A stretch of DNA of 13,207 nt from Gemmatimonadaceae bacterium. GTDB taxonomy: Bacteria; Gemmatimonadota; Gemmatimonadetes; Gemmatimonadales; Gemmatimonadaceae. The DNA is taken from NCBI GenBank assembly GCA_025357975.1, contig JANYKY010000472.1, positions 1-13,207 on the forward strand. Direction: 5' to 3'. Under the pieces are notes generated by a model, which worked only from the letters and a program-made list of their open reading frames with translations, did no database searches and was not told the origin of the DNA. How positions within the stretch are numbered: the stretch's first letter is position 1; the number at the start of each line of letters is the position of its first letter. A program made the position numbers and the translations under genes. Of the stretch, positions 1 to 6,965 are shown in pieces.

Positions 1-151
1 CGTCGCGCCGCCGCTCGAAGTTTCCAATCAATACCTTCCCGTGCTGGGAAAGATTGCGCAGTTCTCCAAGGAGCCCGACGTGCCCGAGAGACTGTTCGGG
101 CTGACTGAAGCGAGTCAGTTCATGAAACTGCTTGAGGAAAAGGGAGTCTAG
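1..151 (+). CDS. C-terminal end of an unrecognised protein (partial)
   Basis: This is the last 49 codons of a plus-strand gene that begins outside the window. The frame opens at base 2 and ends with TAG at 149-151. The visible tail is soluble in character, with mixed charged and hydrophobic residues. It ends in a probable amphipathic helix (ASQFMKLLEEKGV). There is no cysteine, no membrane segment and no motif I can assign to a family. Support for it being a real gene comes from the uninterrupted frame to the window edge, its codon use, and the strong terminator that follows 26 nt after the stop. It converges with the guaA cluster. I do not assign a function. Confidence 0.6.
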   Translation, partial: VAPPLEVSNQYLPVLGKIAQFSKEPDVPERLFGLTEASQFMKLLEEKGV

Positions 152-177
152 GCTTTCCAGTCGTATCCCGGGTTCGT

Positions 178-209
178 GGCCTCGCGAGTTCGGCGAGGTC
201 TTTTCGTTT
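178..209 (+). terminator. Rho-independent terminator of the left-edge gene
   Basis: An 8-bp stem pairs 178-185 (GGCCTCGC) with 193-200 (GCGAGGTC), with one G-T wobble and a 7-nt loop (186-192). It is followed directly by TTTTCGTTT. It begins 26 nt after the TAG of the upstream gene and is oriented for plus-strand transcription. Read on the other strand it lacks a T tract, so it should not serve guaA. Confidence 0.85.
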
Positions 210-224
210 CCTCTGCACCCTAAC

Positions 225-261
225 TGCCGTTTAACTACGATGCACAGATGAAAATGATGAC
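225..261 (+). repeat. Left arm of 37-bp inverted repeat
   Basis: The arm starts TGCCGTTTAACTACGATG (225-242), continues with CAC (243-245) and ends AGATGAAAATGATGAC (246-261). The first and last blocks are exact reverse complements of 753-770 and 734-749. It lies 15 nt beyond the terminator of the left-edge gene. Confidence 0.9.
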
Positions 262-330
262 TGCTTTGAAATGATTGTCGGGGAGTTGGGCCGATGACGA
301 ATGGATGATTGGGCCCGTCATCTTAGATAG

Positions 331-705
331 ATGGAAGACGATCCTCTCACATACGACATTATTGGCGCAGCGATCGCAGTCTCGAAATACTGGGGTAACG
401 GTCTACTCGAGAACGTCTATAAGAAGTCGCTCGTTATCAAACTCGAAAAGGCACTATTCGATGTCGACGTGGAGTTTCCCATACCAGGCGTTTTCGAGGA
501 CGTCCAGTTCGATGTCACGTTCAAGGCCGACATCGTTGTTAACAAGGCCGTGATCATTGAAGCGAAGCCAGCGAAAGGAACTCCGCCCGTGTTTCGTTCC
601 CAGCTGATGACCTACATGCGCCTGTCAAATATTCCAACAGGGTTGCTGTTCAACTTCCACGAATACCCCTTCACGAAGAACGGAATCACGCGTCTCTCCC
701 TGTAG
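331..705 (+). CDS. GxxExxY family protein (PD-(D/E)XK-like, PF13366)
   Basis: This 124-residue protein is full length for the GxxExxY family, which belongs to the PD-(D/E)XK nuclease-like fold. The signature is present as G24-LL-E27-NV-Y30. It is followed by a nuclease-like core with D67 (FKAD), E77-A-K79 (VIIEAK) and Q91 (RSQLMTYM), in the family's usual order. The C-terminus (TGLLFNFHEYPFTKNGITRL) is also typical. The start is fixed by an in-frame TAG immediately before the ATG (328-330); no convincing Shine-Dalgarno is visible. G+C is about 51% (hand count, 361-700), lower than the flanking housekeeping genes, which suggests acquisition. The biochemical role of the family is not established to my knowledge. 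There is no membrane segment or signal peptide. The inverted repeat around it is its most informative context. Confidence 0.9.
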   Translation: MEDDPLTYDIIGAAIAVSKYWGNGLLENVYKKSLVIKLEKALFDVDVEFPIPGVFEDVQFDVTFKADIVVNKAVIIEAKPAKGTPPVFRSQLMTYMRLSNIPTGLLFNFHEYPFTKNGITRLSL

Positions 706-733
706 TTCCCCCTCATTCTTCCGCCGTTCCGAT

Positions 734-770
734 GTCATCATTTTCATCTCACCATCGTAGTTAAACGGCA
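734..770 (+). repeat. Right arm of 37-bp inverted repeat
   Basis: The arm is GTCATCATTTTCATCT (734-749), CAC (750-752) and CATCGTAGTTAAACGGCA (753-770), the inverse of the left arm. It ends 19 nt short of the guaA stop codon, so on the minus strand it is the first structure met by transcription leaving guaA. Confidence 0.9.
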
Positions 771-789
771 TTTCCCTTTTTTATCGTCG

Positions 790-2334
790 TTATTCCCACT
801 CGATAGTCGCCGGCGGCTTCGACGACACATCGTACACGACCCGGTTTATCCCGGTGACTGAATTGATGATCCGATTGGAGATACGCCCAAGCACATCATA
901 GGGAAAAGGATACCAGTCGGCAGTCATCCCATCCGTCGAGGTTACCGCGCGAAGCCCGAGGACGTTCTCATAAGTCCGTTCATCGCCCATCACTCCCACG
1001 CTGCGCACGGGAAGCAGAACGGCGAACGCCTGCCAGATGGAATCATACAGCCCGGCTTCTCGAATCTCCTCGAGATAAATAGCGTCAGCCTCTCGCAGCA
1101 AGTCGAGCTTGTCGCGTGTCACATCGCTCAGTATTCGGATGGCCAGCCCCGGTCCCGGGAATGGATGACGCCCGACCATTTCTTCTGACAATCCAAGCTC
1201 CCGGCCAACGCTCCGAACCTCATCCTTGAACAATTCCCGTAACGGTTCGATAAGCTCGAACTTCATGTCGGGCCTCAGGCCACCGACATTATGATGCGTC
1301 TTGATCGTCACCGATGCGCCACCCGTTGGCGAGGACGACTCGATCACATCCGGATAAAGCGTTCCCTGAACGAGAAACTTTGCGTCGCCACCGGCTTCGT
1401 CCGACGCCTGCTCGAACACGTCAATGAAAGTGTGGCCGATGATCGTGCGCTTCTTTTCGGGCTCGGTGACACCAGCAAGCGCAGAGAGAAATCGCTCTGA
1501 CGCATCGACGGTAATCAGCTTGATTCCCATGTGCTGGCGAAACGTTCTCTCGACTTGTTCGCGCTCATTCAGGCGAAGAAGTCCCGTGTCCACAAAGATA
1601 CACGTTAGCTGGTCGCCAATCGCGCGATGAACAAGAGCCGCGGCGACTGCCGAATCAACGCCGCCCGAAAGCCCGCAGATAACCTGAGCATCACCTACTC
1701 TATCCTCTATTCGCGCGACTTCGGTTTCGATGTATGCGCCCGTCGTCCAGCTTGGCTCGGCTTTGCAGATGCCGAACAGAAAATTCGAGATGATCTCACC
1801 ACCGCGCGGTGTATGTGCAACTTCCGGGTGGAACTGGACGCCGAATACCGGCTTGGTTTCATGCCGAAACGCACTGACGGGATTTCCCACGCTCGAAGCA
1901 ATTGCGACATATCCGTCCGGAGGCGATTCGATGTGATCCCCATGACTCATCCACGCAGCGAAATGGGGCGACTTGTCGAATCCCTCGAATAACCCGCTCG
2001 GTTCCGTCACATCTATTTCTGCGCGTCCATACTCTCGACGCCCGGCCCGCTTGACATCAGCGCCAAGCATAAAAGCGATGAGCTGCATGCCGTAGCATAT
2101 CCCCAGTATCGGAGCAACATCGAGCAGAGCCGCGTCTATCCGCGGCGCACCGTCAGCGTAAACAGAGTTGGGGCCGCCGCTGAGGATAATGCCATCCGGC
2201 TTCCAGTCCCGAATCCAGTCCACCGACCGTGATGGTGGATGAATCTCCGAATAGACCCTCGCCTCTCGCACCCGTCGCGCAATGAGCTGCGTGTACTGAG
2301 AACCGAAATCCAGTATGAGTATCCGACTGCTCAT
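790..2334 (-). CDS. guaA: GMP synthase, glutamine-hydrolysing
   Basis: The enzyme converts XMP, ATP and glutamine to GMP, the last step of guanine nucleotide synthesis in the cytosol. At 514 residues it has the usual length. The N-terminal class I glutamine amidotransferase domain shows the nucleophile C80 (GICYGMQ) and the H169/E171 pair (VQFHPEV). The ATP-pyrophosphatase domain opens with the P-loop SGGVDS (223-228). The C-terminal dimerisation domain ends [12 protein letters not shown], a hallmark of GuaA. I start at the ATG at 2334 because the protein then begins [13 protein letters not shown], as in the family, and the ATG overlaps the TGA of the upstream phosphoesterase gene (ATGA). An in-frame ATG at 2388 would add 18 uncharacteristic residues. 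It is the last gene of its cluster. No intrinsic terminator is visible downstream. Confidence 0.97.
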   Translation of the reverse strand: MSSRILILDFGSQYTQLIARRVREARVYSEIHPPSRSVDWIRDWKPDGIILSGGPNSVYADGAPRIDAALLDVAPILGICYGMQLIAFMLGADVKRAGRREYGRAEIDVTEPSGLFEGFDKSPHFAAWMSHGDHIESPPDGYVAIASSVGNPVSAFRHETKPVFGVQFHPEVAHTPRGGEIISNFLFGICKAEPSWTTGAYIETEVARIEDRVGDAQVICGLSGGVDSAVAAALVHRAIGDQLTCIFVDTGLLRLNEREQVERTFRQHMGIKLITVDASERFLSALAGVTEPEKKRTIIGHTFIDVFEQASDEAGGDAKFLVQGTLYPDVIESSSPTGGASVTIKTHHNVGGLRPDMKFELIEPLRELFKDEVRSVGRELGLSEEMVGRHPFPGPGLAIRILSDVTRDKLDLLREADAIYLEEIREAGLYDSIWQAFAVLLPVRSVGVMGDERTYENVLGLRAVTSTDGMTADWYPFPYDVLGRISNRIINSVTGINRVVYDVSSKPPATIEWE

Positions 2335-2819
2335 AGAGTGATTATTTCCACTTCCCTGGTCTCGAGGTTGAGAATTGCGGAGGTGCATTTGCCGTGAAGC
2401 CAGCCACAGGCTTCACCGGGATTCACCAGCAACGTTTCGGGGCGCACGATTGTTTCCTGAACGTGAGTGAAGCCAGATACGACGAACTGATGAGCATCGA
2501 TCGAGCGCCTGTTGACTTCGCCAAGATCATGAACAAGCAGTATTCGCCTGCCTTGCACGTCGAAGCTGTGCGGGGACTCGTAAAGCTCCATTCCCATTCC
2601 GCGCGCCGCCACAGATCTCAATCCCTCCTGGTCTCCGTCATTGCGACCGAAGATTCCCAGCAGCGCCATGTTTGACTCTACGAACGGCTCCAGTGCAAAC
2701 GGCGAGCAGTAATCGCCGGCATGCATCACGAGTGTAACGCCCTTGTCGCGCATTTTCTGAAGCAGCTCCGCAATCGCGGGGATTCTATCATGCGTGTCGG
2801 CCACCAGTCCCACTATCAT
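2331..2819 (-). CDS. MJ0936/YfcE-type metallophosphoesterase with altered metal site
   Basis: This 162-residue calcineurin-like phosphoesterase is of the short YfcE/MJ0936 kind, whose characterised members are metal-dependent phosphodiesterases. Core motifs are D8-T-H10-D (VADTHD), G35-D36 (HAGDYCSP), N60-D61 (GRND), H97 (LLVHD), H119 and the tail NPGEACGW (133-140), which closely resembles MJ0936. Two positions are unusual. The family's GHxH motif reads G116-F-T-H119, losing one expected metal-binding histidine. The usual HGH near residue 97 reads HDL. The enzyme may therefore bind a single metal or have changed activity. The start is the ATG overlapping the lysA TGA (ATGA), 8 nt after GGAGG. 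An upstream ATG at 2834 contributes part of that ribosome-binding site and is less likely. The in vivo substrate is unknown. Confidence 0.88.
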   Translation of the reverse strand: MIVGLVADTHDRIPAIAELLQKMRDKGVTLVMHAGDYCSPFALEPFVESNMALLGIFGRNDGDQEGLRSVAARGMGMELYESPHSFDVQGRRILLVHDLGEVNRRSIDAHQFVVSGFTHVQETIVRPETLLVNPGEACGWLHGKCTSAILNLETREVEIITL

Positions 2820-4102
2820 TGGACCTTCCTCCATTCGGGCGCGAGCCGCTCTTTTCGCACGAGATCCGAGTAGGTCTCGCGTTCAGTAACGACTCCATAT
2901 CTGCCATTGTCCACGATCACCTCTGGAATCCGAGGCCGCGAATTGTAGTTCGACGCCATGACGAATCCGTACGCGCCCGCCGATAGCACAGCGATCAGCT
3001 CACCTGGTGGAACGTCGTCGACAACGCGCTCCAGCCCGAGAAAATCTCCGCTTTCGCAAATGGGCCCGACGATATCTGCGGTCACGCGCCCCGCTGTGCT
3101 GCGGACACCCTCGATGCGATGGTACGCATTATAGTGCGAAGGCCTGATCAAATCGTTCATGCCGGCGTCCACGATGATGAACTCCTTCCCACCACTGCGT
3201 TTTCTATACAACACCCTCGTGAGCAGGATTCCGGCATTCCCGACGAGAAAACGTCCCGGCTCGACGAGCACCTTGAGCCCCGTCGGAGCAACGAGACGAG
3301 TTACGACTCTTCCGAATTCCATGACGTCGATCGGGTGCTCTGAATCGTACGATACAGCAAGGCCTCCACCGATATCGAGGTATCGAAGCGACCTGGCGCC
3401 TGCGCGTTCGATATCGATCTTCAGCTGCAACAAACGGCCGAGCCCGATCTCGTATGGCTCGAACTGAGATATCTGTGAGCCGACGTGCATGTCGAGTCCA
3501 ACAAGCTCGATGTTGTTCATTCGGAGCGCGCGCCCGGCGACGACGAGCGTCTCGTCAAACGGAATTCCGAACTTCATTCCCTTCACGCCCGTTTGAGTGT
3601 ACGGGTGTGGAGTGTCCACCATCACTTCCGGATTAACGCGTAGCGCAACCGGCGCTTTCTTTCCCACTTCGCCGGCGACCCGGTCGAGCACGTCAAGCTC
3701 ATCTTCGGACTCGACGTTGATCATCAGAACGCCAAGGGTGAGCGCTTCCTTCATTTCGCGTTCGGTCTTCCCAACGCCGCTGAAGACGATGTCCGACCCT
3801 GAAAAACCCGCCGCTTGTGCTCGGTACATCTCACCACCCGATACAATGTCGACACCCGCACCACACATGCGGAGGCGATTCAAGATCGCCAGGTTGGAGC
3901 TCGCCTTTACGCTGTAGTGAAGCCGGTGGGGAATGCCGCCGAGCGCGGCATCGAGGCGCCTGTACTGCGATTCTATCGCTGCGATGCTATAGACATACAC
4001 CGGAGTTCCGACAGCATCGGCAATACCTTCGAGCGACACTCCATCACACGAAAGAATCCCGTTATCTCGAGTGAACCCCGACTCGGCGGTTTCTGAAACC
4101 AT
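2816..4102 (-). CDS. lysA: Diaminopimelate decarboxylase
   Basis: LysA decarboxylates meso-diaminopimelate to L-lysine using pyridoxal phosphate, the last step of lysine synthesis. At 428 residues it matches the family. The N-terminal alanine-racemase-like barrel carries the PLP lysine K66 (HYSVKASSN), HVGSQ (206-210), the glycine loop DIGGG (243-247) and EPGR (281-284). The C-terminal part has the substrate-site cysteine in CESGD (349-353) and the AYG motif (377-379). The start at 4102 puts the usual LysA opening (FTRDNGILSCDGVSLEGIA, from residue 10) near the N-terminus and leaves 35 nt to the proS stop. An ATG at 4195 would overlap proS and add a basic, non-homologous leader. The ribosome-binding site is weak. 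The stop overlaps the next start as ATGA. No other lysine-pathway gene is in the window. Confidence 0.95.
   Translation of the reverse strand: MVSETAESGFTRDNGILSCDGVSLEGIADAVGTPVYVYSIAAIESQYRRLDAALGGIPHRLHYSVKASSNLAILNRLRMCGAGVDIVSGGEMYRAQAAGFSGSDIVFSGVGKTEREMKEALTLGVLMINVESEDELDVLDRVAGEVGKKAPVALRVNPEVMVDTPHPYTQTGVKGMKFGIPFDETLVVAGRALRMNNIELVGLDMHVGSQISQFEPYEIGLGRLLQLKIDIERAGARSLRYLDIGGGLAVSYDSEHPIDVMEFGRVVTRLVAPTGLKVLVEPGRFLVGNAGILLTRVLYRKRSGGKEFIIVDAGMNDLIRPSHYNAYHRIEGVRSTAGRVTADIVGPICESGDFLGLERVVDDVPPGELIAVLSAGAYGFVMASNYNSRPRIPEVIVDNGRYGVVTERETYSDLVRKERLAPEWRKVQ
2824..2832 (-). promoter_or_regulatory. Shine-Dalgarno site deciding the phosphoesterase start
   Basis: On the minus strand GGAGGAAGG lies inside the 3' end of lysA. 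The GGAGG core is 8 nt before the ATG at 2819. It is the clearest ribosome-binding site in the window, and it favours this start over the in-frame ATG at 2834 that overlaps it. Confidence 0.75.
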
Positions 4103-4137
4103 ATGCAAAGGTGAACCAGCCTCAACGGCAAGCGGGC

Positions 4138-5607
4138 TCAATATGCTTTTGCCCAGAGAGCCTCGACGACGGATTTGGCGCCGCACTTCAAGCATGTCTC
4201 CGGTGCCTGCGCGGAGCGGAATTCTTCATCAGGCAGGACACGAATCGTCGCCTTTGTCTCTTCCTTGATTTCCTGCTCGCACTTTGCGCTGCCACAGAAT
4301 CCTGCATAGACGAATCCGCCTTTGCCATCCATGAGCAGCTTGAAATCTTCGTACGATATTTTTCCCCTGACACTGTTTGCCTCACGCCGCTCGTATGCTG
4401 CGACGCGCATGTCGGTCTGAATCATGCTCAACAAGTCAGCGACATCTTCCCCGATCGAGTCCAGGGTTACGGTGCGCTTCACGCGGTTGTCGCGGCGGAC
4501 CAGCACGCACTGGTTAGCATCCAGGTCGCGTGGTCCAAATTCGAGGCGAAGCGGAATACCGCGCAGCTCCCACTCGTAATACTTGGCGCCGGGCTTGATC
4601 CCTTCGCGATTGTCGAGGTGCACACGCAGCTTGCCTGTCTTTCTGCGCTCCCATCCCGAAAGCGTAGCACAGATATTGTTCGCCGCTTCCATCACCTTCG
4701 CCTTGTCCTCTTCGCTCTTCCAGATTGGAACGATGACTAGCTCGATCGGAGCCAGTAGTGGAGGTGTGCGAAGTCCGTTGTCGTCTCCGTGAGTCATCAC
4801 CAGTCCGCCGATCATCCTCGTCGATACGCCCCAGCTCGTGTTCCATGCGTATGCGACATCGCCGGCTTCGGTCTGAAATTTCACTTCAAACGCTTTCGAA
4901 AAATTTTGTCCAAGGTTATGCGATGTGCCGGCTTGCAGCGCCTTGTTGTCCTGCATCATCGCTTCGCAGGAATAAGTGCGAAGCGCACCGGCGAATCTCT
5001 CCGAGTCAGTCTTGATACCGGTAATTACAGGCATTGCCATCCAGCCTTCCATGAAATCGCGATACACGTTCAGCATCTTTCGCGCTTCTTCTTCAGCCTC
5101 GGCCTCGGTGGCGTGCGCTGTATGTCCTTCCTGCCAGAGGAATTCAAGAGTGCGCAGGAACAACCGCGTGCGCATCTCCCACCGAACGACGTTTGCCCAC
5201 TGGTTTATCAGCAACGGAAGATCGCGGTAGCTCTGGATCCACTTGGCGAACATCGCGTAGATGATCGTCTCTGAAGTCGGACGAATTACCAGCGGCTCGT
5301 CGAGCTTCTTGCCACCGCCATGCGTGACGACAGCCGTCTCCGGCGCAAAGCCCTCGACGTGCTCGGCCTCCTTGCGCATGAAACTTTCGGGAATCAGCAG
5401 CGGAAAGTATGCGTTCTCGTGTCCCGTTTCCTTGAACCTGGTGTCGAGCTGGCGCTGCATTCTCTCCCAGATTCCGTAGCCGCGGGGCCTGATGACCATG
5501 CAACCGCGAACAGGTGAATAGTCAGCGAGCTCCGCGCGAAGAACGGTCTCGTTGTACCATGCGCTGAAATCGTCAGCGCGCTTCGTAAGTTTCTTGTCGT
5601 CGGCCAT
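4138..5607 (-). CDS. proS: Prolyl-tRNA synthetase, archaeal/eukaryal type
   Basis: This enzyme charges tRNA-Pro with proline in the cytosol. It is the 489-residue class II form without the inserted editing domain of E. coli-type ProRS. Visible motifs are RPTSET (109-114) and motif 2 with TRLFLRTLEFLWQEGHTAH (147-165). The anticodon-binding domain begins near PIELVIVPIW. The C-terminal zinc-type domain has four cysteines (C438, C443, C472, C475) and the chain ends in the characteristic AY. This form is standard in archaea and eukaryotes and occurs in a subset of bacteria. The start is the ATG at 5607, 9 nt after the hisS stop, with the purine run AAGAAGAA before it. The two synthetase genes are therefore probably cotranscribed. 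Confidence 0.97.
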   Translation of the reverse strand: MADDKKLTKRADDFSAWYNETVLRAELADYSPVRGCMVIRPRGYGIWERMQRQLDTRFKETGHENAYFPLLIPESFMRKEAEHVEGFAPETAVVTHGGGKKLDEPLVIRPTSETIIYAMFAKWIQSYRDLPLLINQWANVVRWEMRTRLFLRTLEFLWQEGHTAHATEAEAEEEARKMLNVYRDFMEGWMAMPVITGIKTDSERFAGALRTYSCEAMMQDNKALQAGTSHNLGQNFSKAFEVKFQTEAGDVAYAWNTSWGVSTRMIGGLVMTHGDDNGLRTPPLLAPIELVIVPIWKSEEDKAKVMEAANNICATLSGWERRKTGKLRVHLDNREGIKPGAKYYEWELRGIPLRLEFGPRDLDANQCVLVRRDNRVKRTVTLDSIGEDVADLLSMIQTDMRVAAYERREANSVRGKISYEDFKLLMDGKGGFVYAGFCGSAKCEQEIKEETKATIRVLPDEEFRSAQAPETCLKCGAKSVVEALWAKAY

Positions 5608-5616
5608 TTCTTCTTC

Positions 5617-6894
5617 TTACAGTGAATTGATTAGCTCTGTGAGACGCACCGAGCGTTCGGTGCCCTCGGCAAGGTCTCGCACGGTTACTTCACCGGCATC
5701 GAGCTGGGCATGCTTCAATAGAATCGCGTGACTCGCGCCTGCAGCCACTGCAGACCTTAACTGTCTGCTCAGCTGCTGGGGCTTGAGTGCGTACTCCACG
5801 CTCTTGTCGCGACCTCTAAGCTGCGTCGCGATTGACATCACCGTGGATATCAGGGACTCGTCCTCCCCGGCAACCCAGTAGTCAGTTCGCGGTGCAGTTG
5901 CTGGAATCAATGCCCTGCTCCGAAGCAACTCGCCGACGACCACGTCACCCATTCCGAATCCGAGCGCAGGGAGATCGACACCGCCGAGAGTGTCAAGAAG
6001 CGTGTCGTAGCGCCCGCCTCCGCAAATCGCGCGATACTCCCCCGCCGTATCGAACAACTCGAAAACAATCCCGGTGTAGTATGCGAGCCCTCGCACAATT
6101 GAGAGATCGAGCGTCACCCAGTCAGCGAATCCCAGCGCATGCAGATACTCAAAGTACTTTCGCATTCGCTCAACATGCTCGGCAACCTCTGGAATGTTTT
6201 CATATGCTGACGACAAAACGTCGATGTTCTCGAGCGCAAGGAATGAATCGATGCGCCCACTGACGTCGGCGCCCACAATGCTGTCGAGCTTCTCTCGCGA
6301 AAGGGCCGCGGGTTCTCGCCCGAGCTTGTCGATTACGGCGAACACGGCAGGCATTGCGTCCTCACTCGCTCCGGCGTGAGTCAACAGCGCCTGAAGCAAT
6401 CGCCGGTCTGACACGCGAGCCTTGACGCCTGCAGACGTGAATCCAAGTTCTCGCATGATGTCGAGCGCGATCGACAAGAGCTCGGCATCCGCCGTAACCG
6501 CTGATTCGCCGACAATATCGACGTTCAGCTGAAAATGTTCGCGAAGGCGACCCTTCTGCTGCCGCTCATATCGAAACAATTGCGGCACTGAGAACCAGCG
6601 CACCGGCTTGCGCAGCGCATTCGCGCGTGCCGCGACCATTCGCGCGAACGTGGGGGTCATCTCCGGTCGCATGGCGACCTGGCGATCGCCTTTGTCGGTG
6701 AATGAATAGAGCTGGCCCACGAGCTCGTCGCCGCTTTTCTTGCGATAAAGATCGAGCGGCTCCAACGGAGGTCCATCATATTCAGCGAACGCGTATCGGC
6801 GTAGCACGCGACGCCATACATCCATGATGTAAGCGCGCTCCGCAAATTGTTCGGGATAGAAGTCTCTAAAACCTGGTAAAGCTCCCTGAGCCAT
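5617..6894 (-). CDS. hisS: Histidyl-tRNA synthetase
   Basis: HisS charges tRNA-His with histidine. The 425-residue protein has the class II catalytic core followed by a C-terminal anticodon domain (from about 335). Seen motifs are MRPEMTPTFAR (75-85), motif 2 FRYERQQKGRLREHFQ (107-122), the histidine-specific RGLAYYTG (268-275), GGGRYD (292-297) and a motif 3-like ALGFGMGDVV (310-319). The RPEMTP and REHFQ forms differ from the RPEGTA and RQFHQ of E. coli HisS, but I believe they occur in a natural bacterial subgroup. The histidine-specific loop argues against a HisZ paralogue. A 71-nt gap separates it from the folC stop. I see no clear promoter or terminator there, and only a weak ribosome-binding site before the ATG at 6894. 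Confidence 0.96.
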   Translation of the reverse strand: MAQGALPGFRDFYPEQFAERAYIMDVWRRVLRRYAFAEYDGPPLEPLDLYRKKSGDELVGQLYSFTDKGDRQVAMRPEMTPTFARMVAARANALRKPVRWFSVPQLFRYERQQKGRLREHFQLNVDIVGESAVTADAELLSIALDIMRELGFTSAGVKARVSDRRLLQALLTHAGASEDAMPAVFAVIDKLGREPAALSREKLDSIVGADVSGRIDSFLALENIDVLSSAYENIPEVAEHVERMRKYFEYLHALGFADWVTLDLSIVRGLAYYTGIVFELFDTAGEYRAICGGGRYDTLLDTLGGVDLPALGFGMGDVVVGELLRSRALIPATAPRTDYWVAGEDESLISTVMSIATQLRGRDKSVEYALKPQQLSRQLRSAVAAGASHAILLKHAQLDAGEVTVRDLAEGTERSVRLTELINSL

Positions 6895-6965
6895 TGCTCA
6901 AAGCTACGCCCAGCACGGACTTAGCTGCAAGCAGTTAAAGCATCAGCTGCGGCCTGAATACCCGC

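Larger units (their letters stand above)
225..770 (+). mobile_element. GxxExxY gene inside a 37-bp inverted repeat (IVS-like element)
   Basis: The segment consists of a left arm (225-261), a spacer, one complete GxxExxY open reading frame (331-705), a second spacer and a right arm (734-770). The arms are complementary at 34 of 37 positions, with 18 bp outside and 16 bp inside a 3-nt mismatch. Pairing stops at 224/771, apart from two isolated matches beyond, and at 262/733. No target-site duplication is visible. In 23S rRNA intervening sequences, a fold-back stem of this sort can enclose a gene for a small protein of the S23/four-helix-bundle or GxxExxY type. Calling this segment a nomadic relative of those elements is inference. 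The alternative is a gene with an unusual long-range RNA structure that does not move. Confidence 0.65.

Noticed and set aside
219..227. The 9-mer CCTAACTGC at the outer edge of the left element, also found inverted at 9457-9465 beside the second repeat
   Set aside because: It would be a tempting shared boundary, but nine bases are too few, and the flanks and arms do not otherwise resemble each other.
266..294. A TTGAAA (266-271) as a -35 box for the GxxExxY gene
   Set aside because: No acceptable -10 hexamer occurs at the right spacing.
275..553. A 92-codon plus-strand frame overlapping the GxxExxY gene
   Set aside because: It is in another frame of a clearly conserved gene, is Ser/Arg-rich and has no recognisable motif.
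771..783. T-rich run (TTTCCCTTTTTTA) as a terminator for the GxxExxY gene
   Set aside because: No local hairpin precedes it. The only stem is the long-range pairing of the two arms across nearly 500 nt.
2335..2388. Longer N-terminus for GuaA starting at 2388
   Set aside because: The extra 18 residues are not GuaA-like, while the ATG at 2334 gives the canonical start and an ATGA overlap.
4111..4740. Long plus-strand frame antisense to proS (209 codons)
   Set aside because: It mirrors the codon bias of proS on the opposite strand and has no family features.
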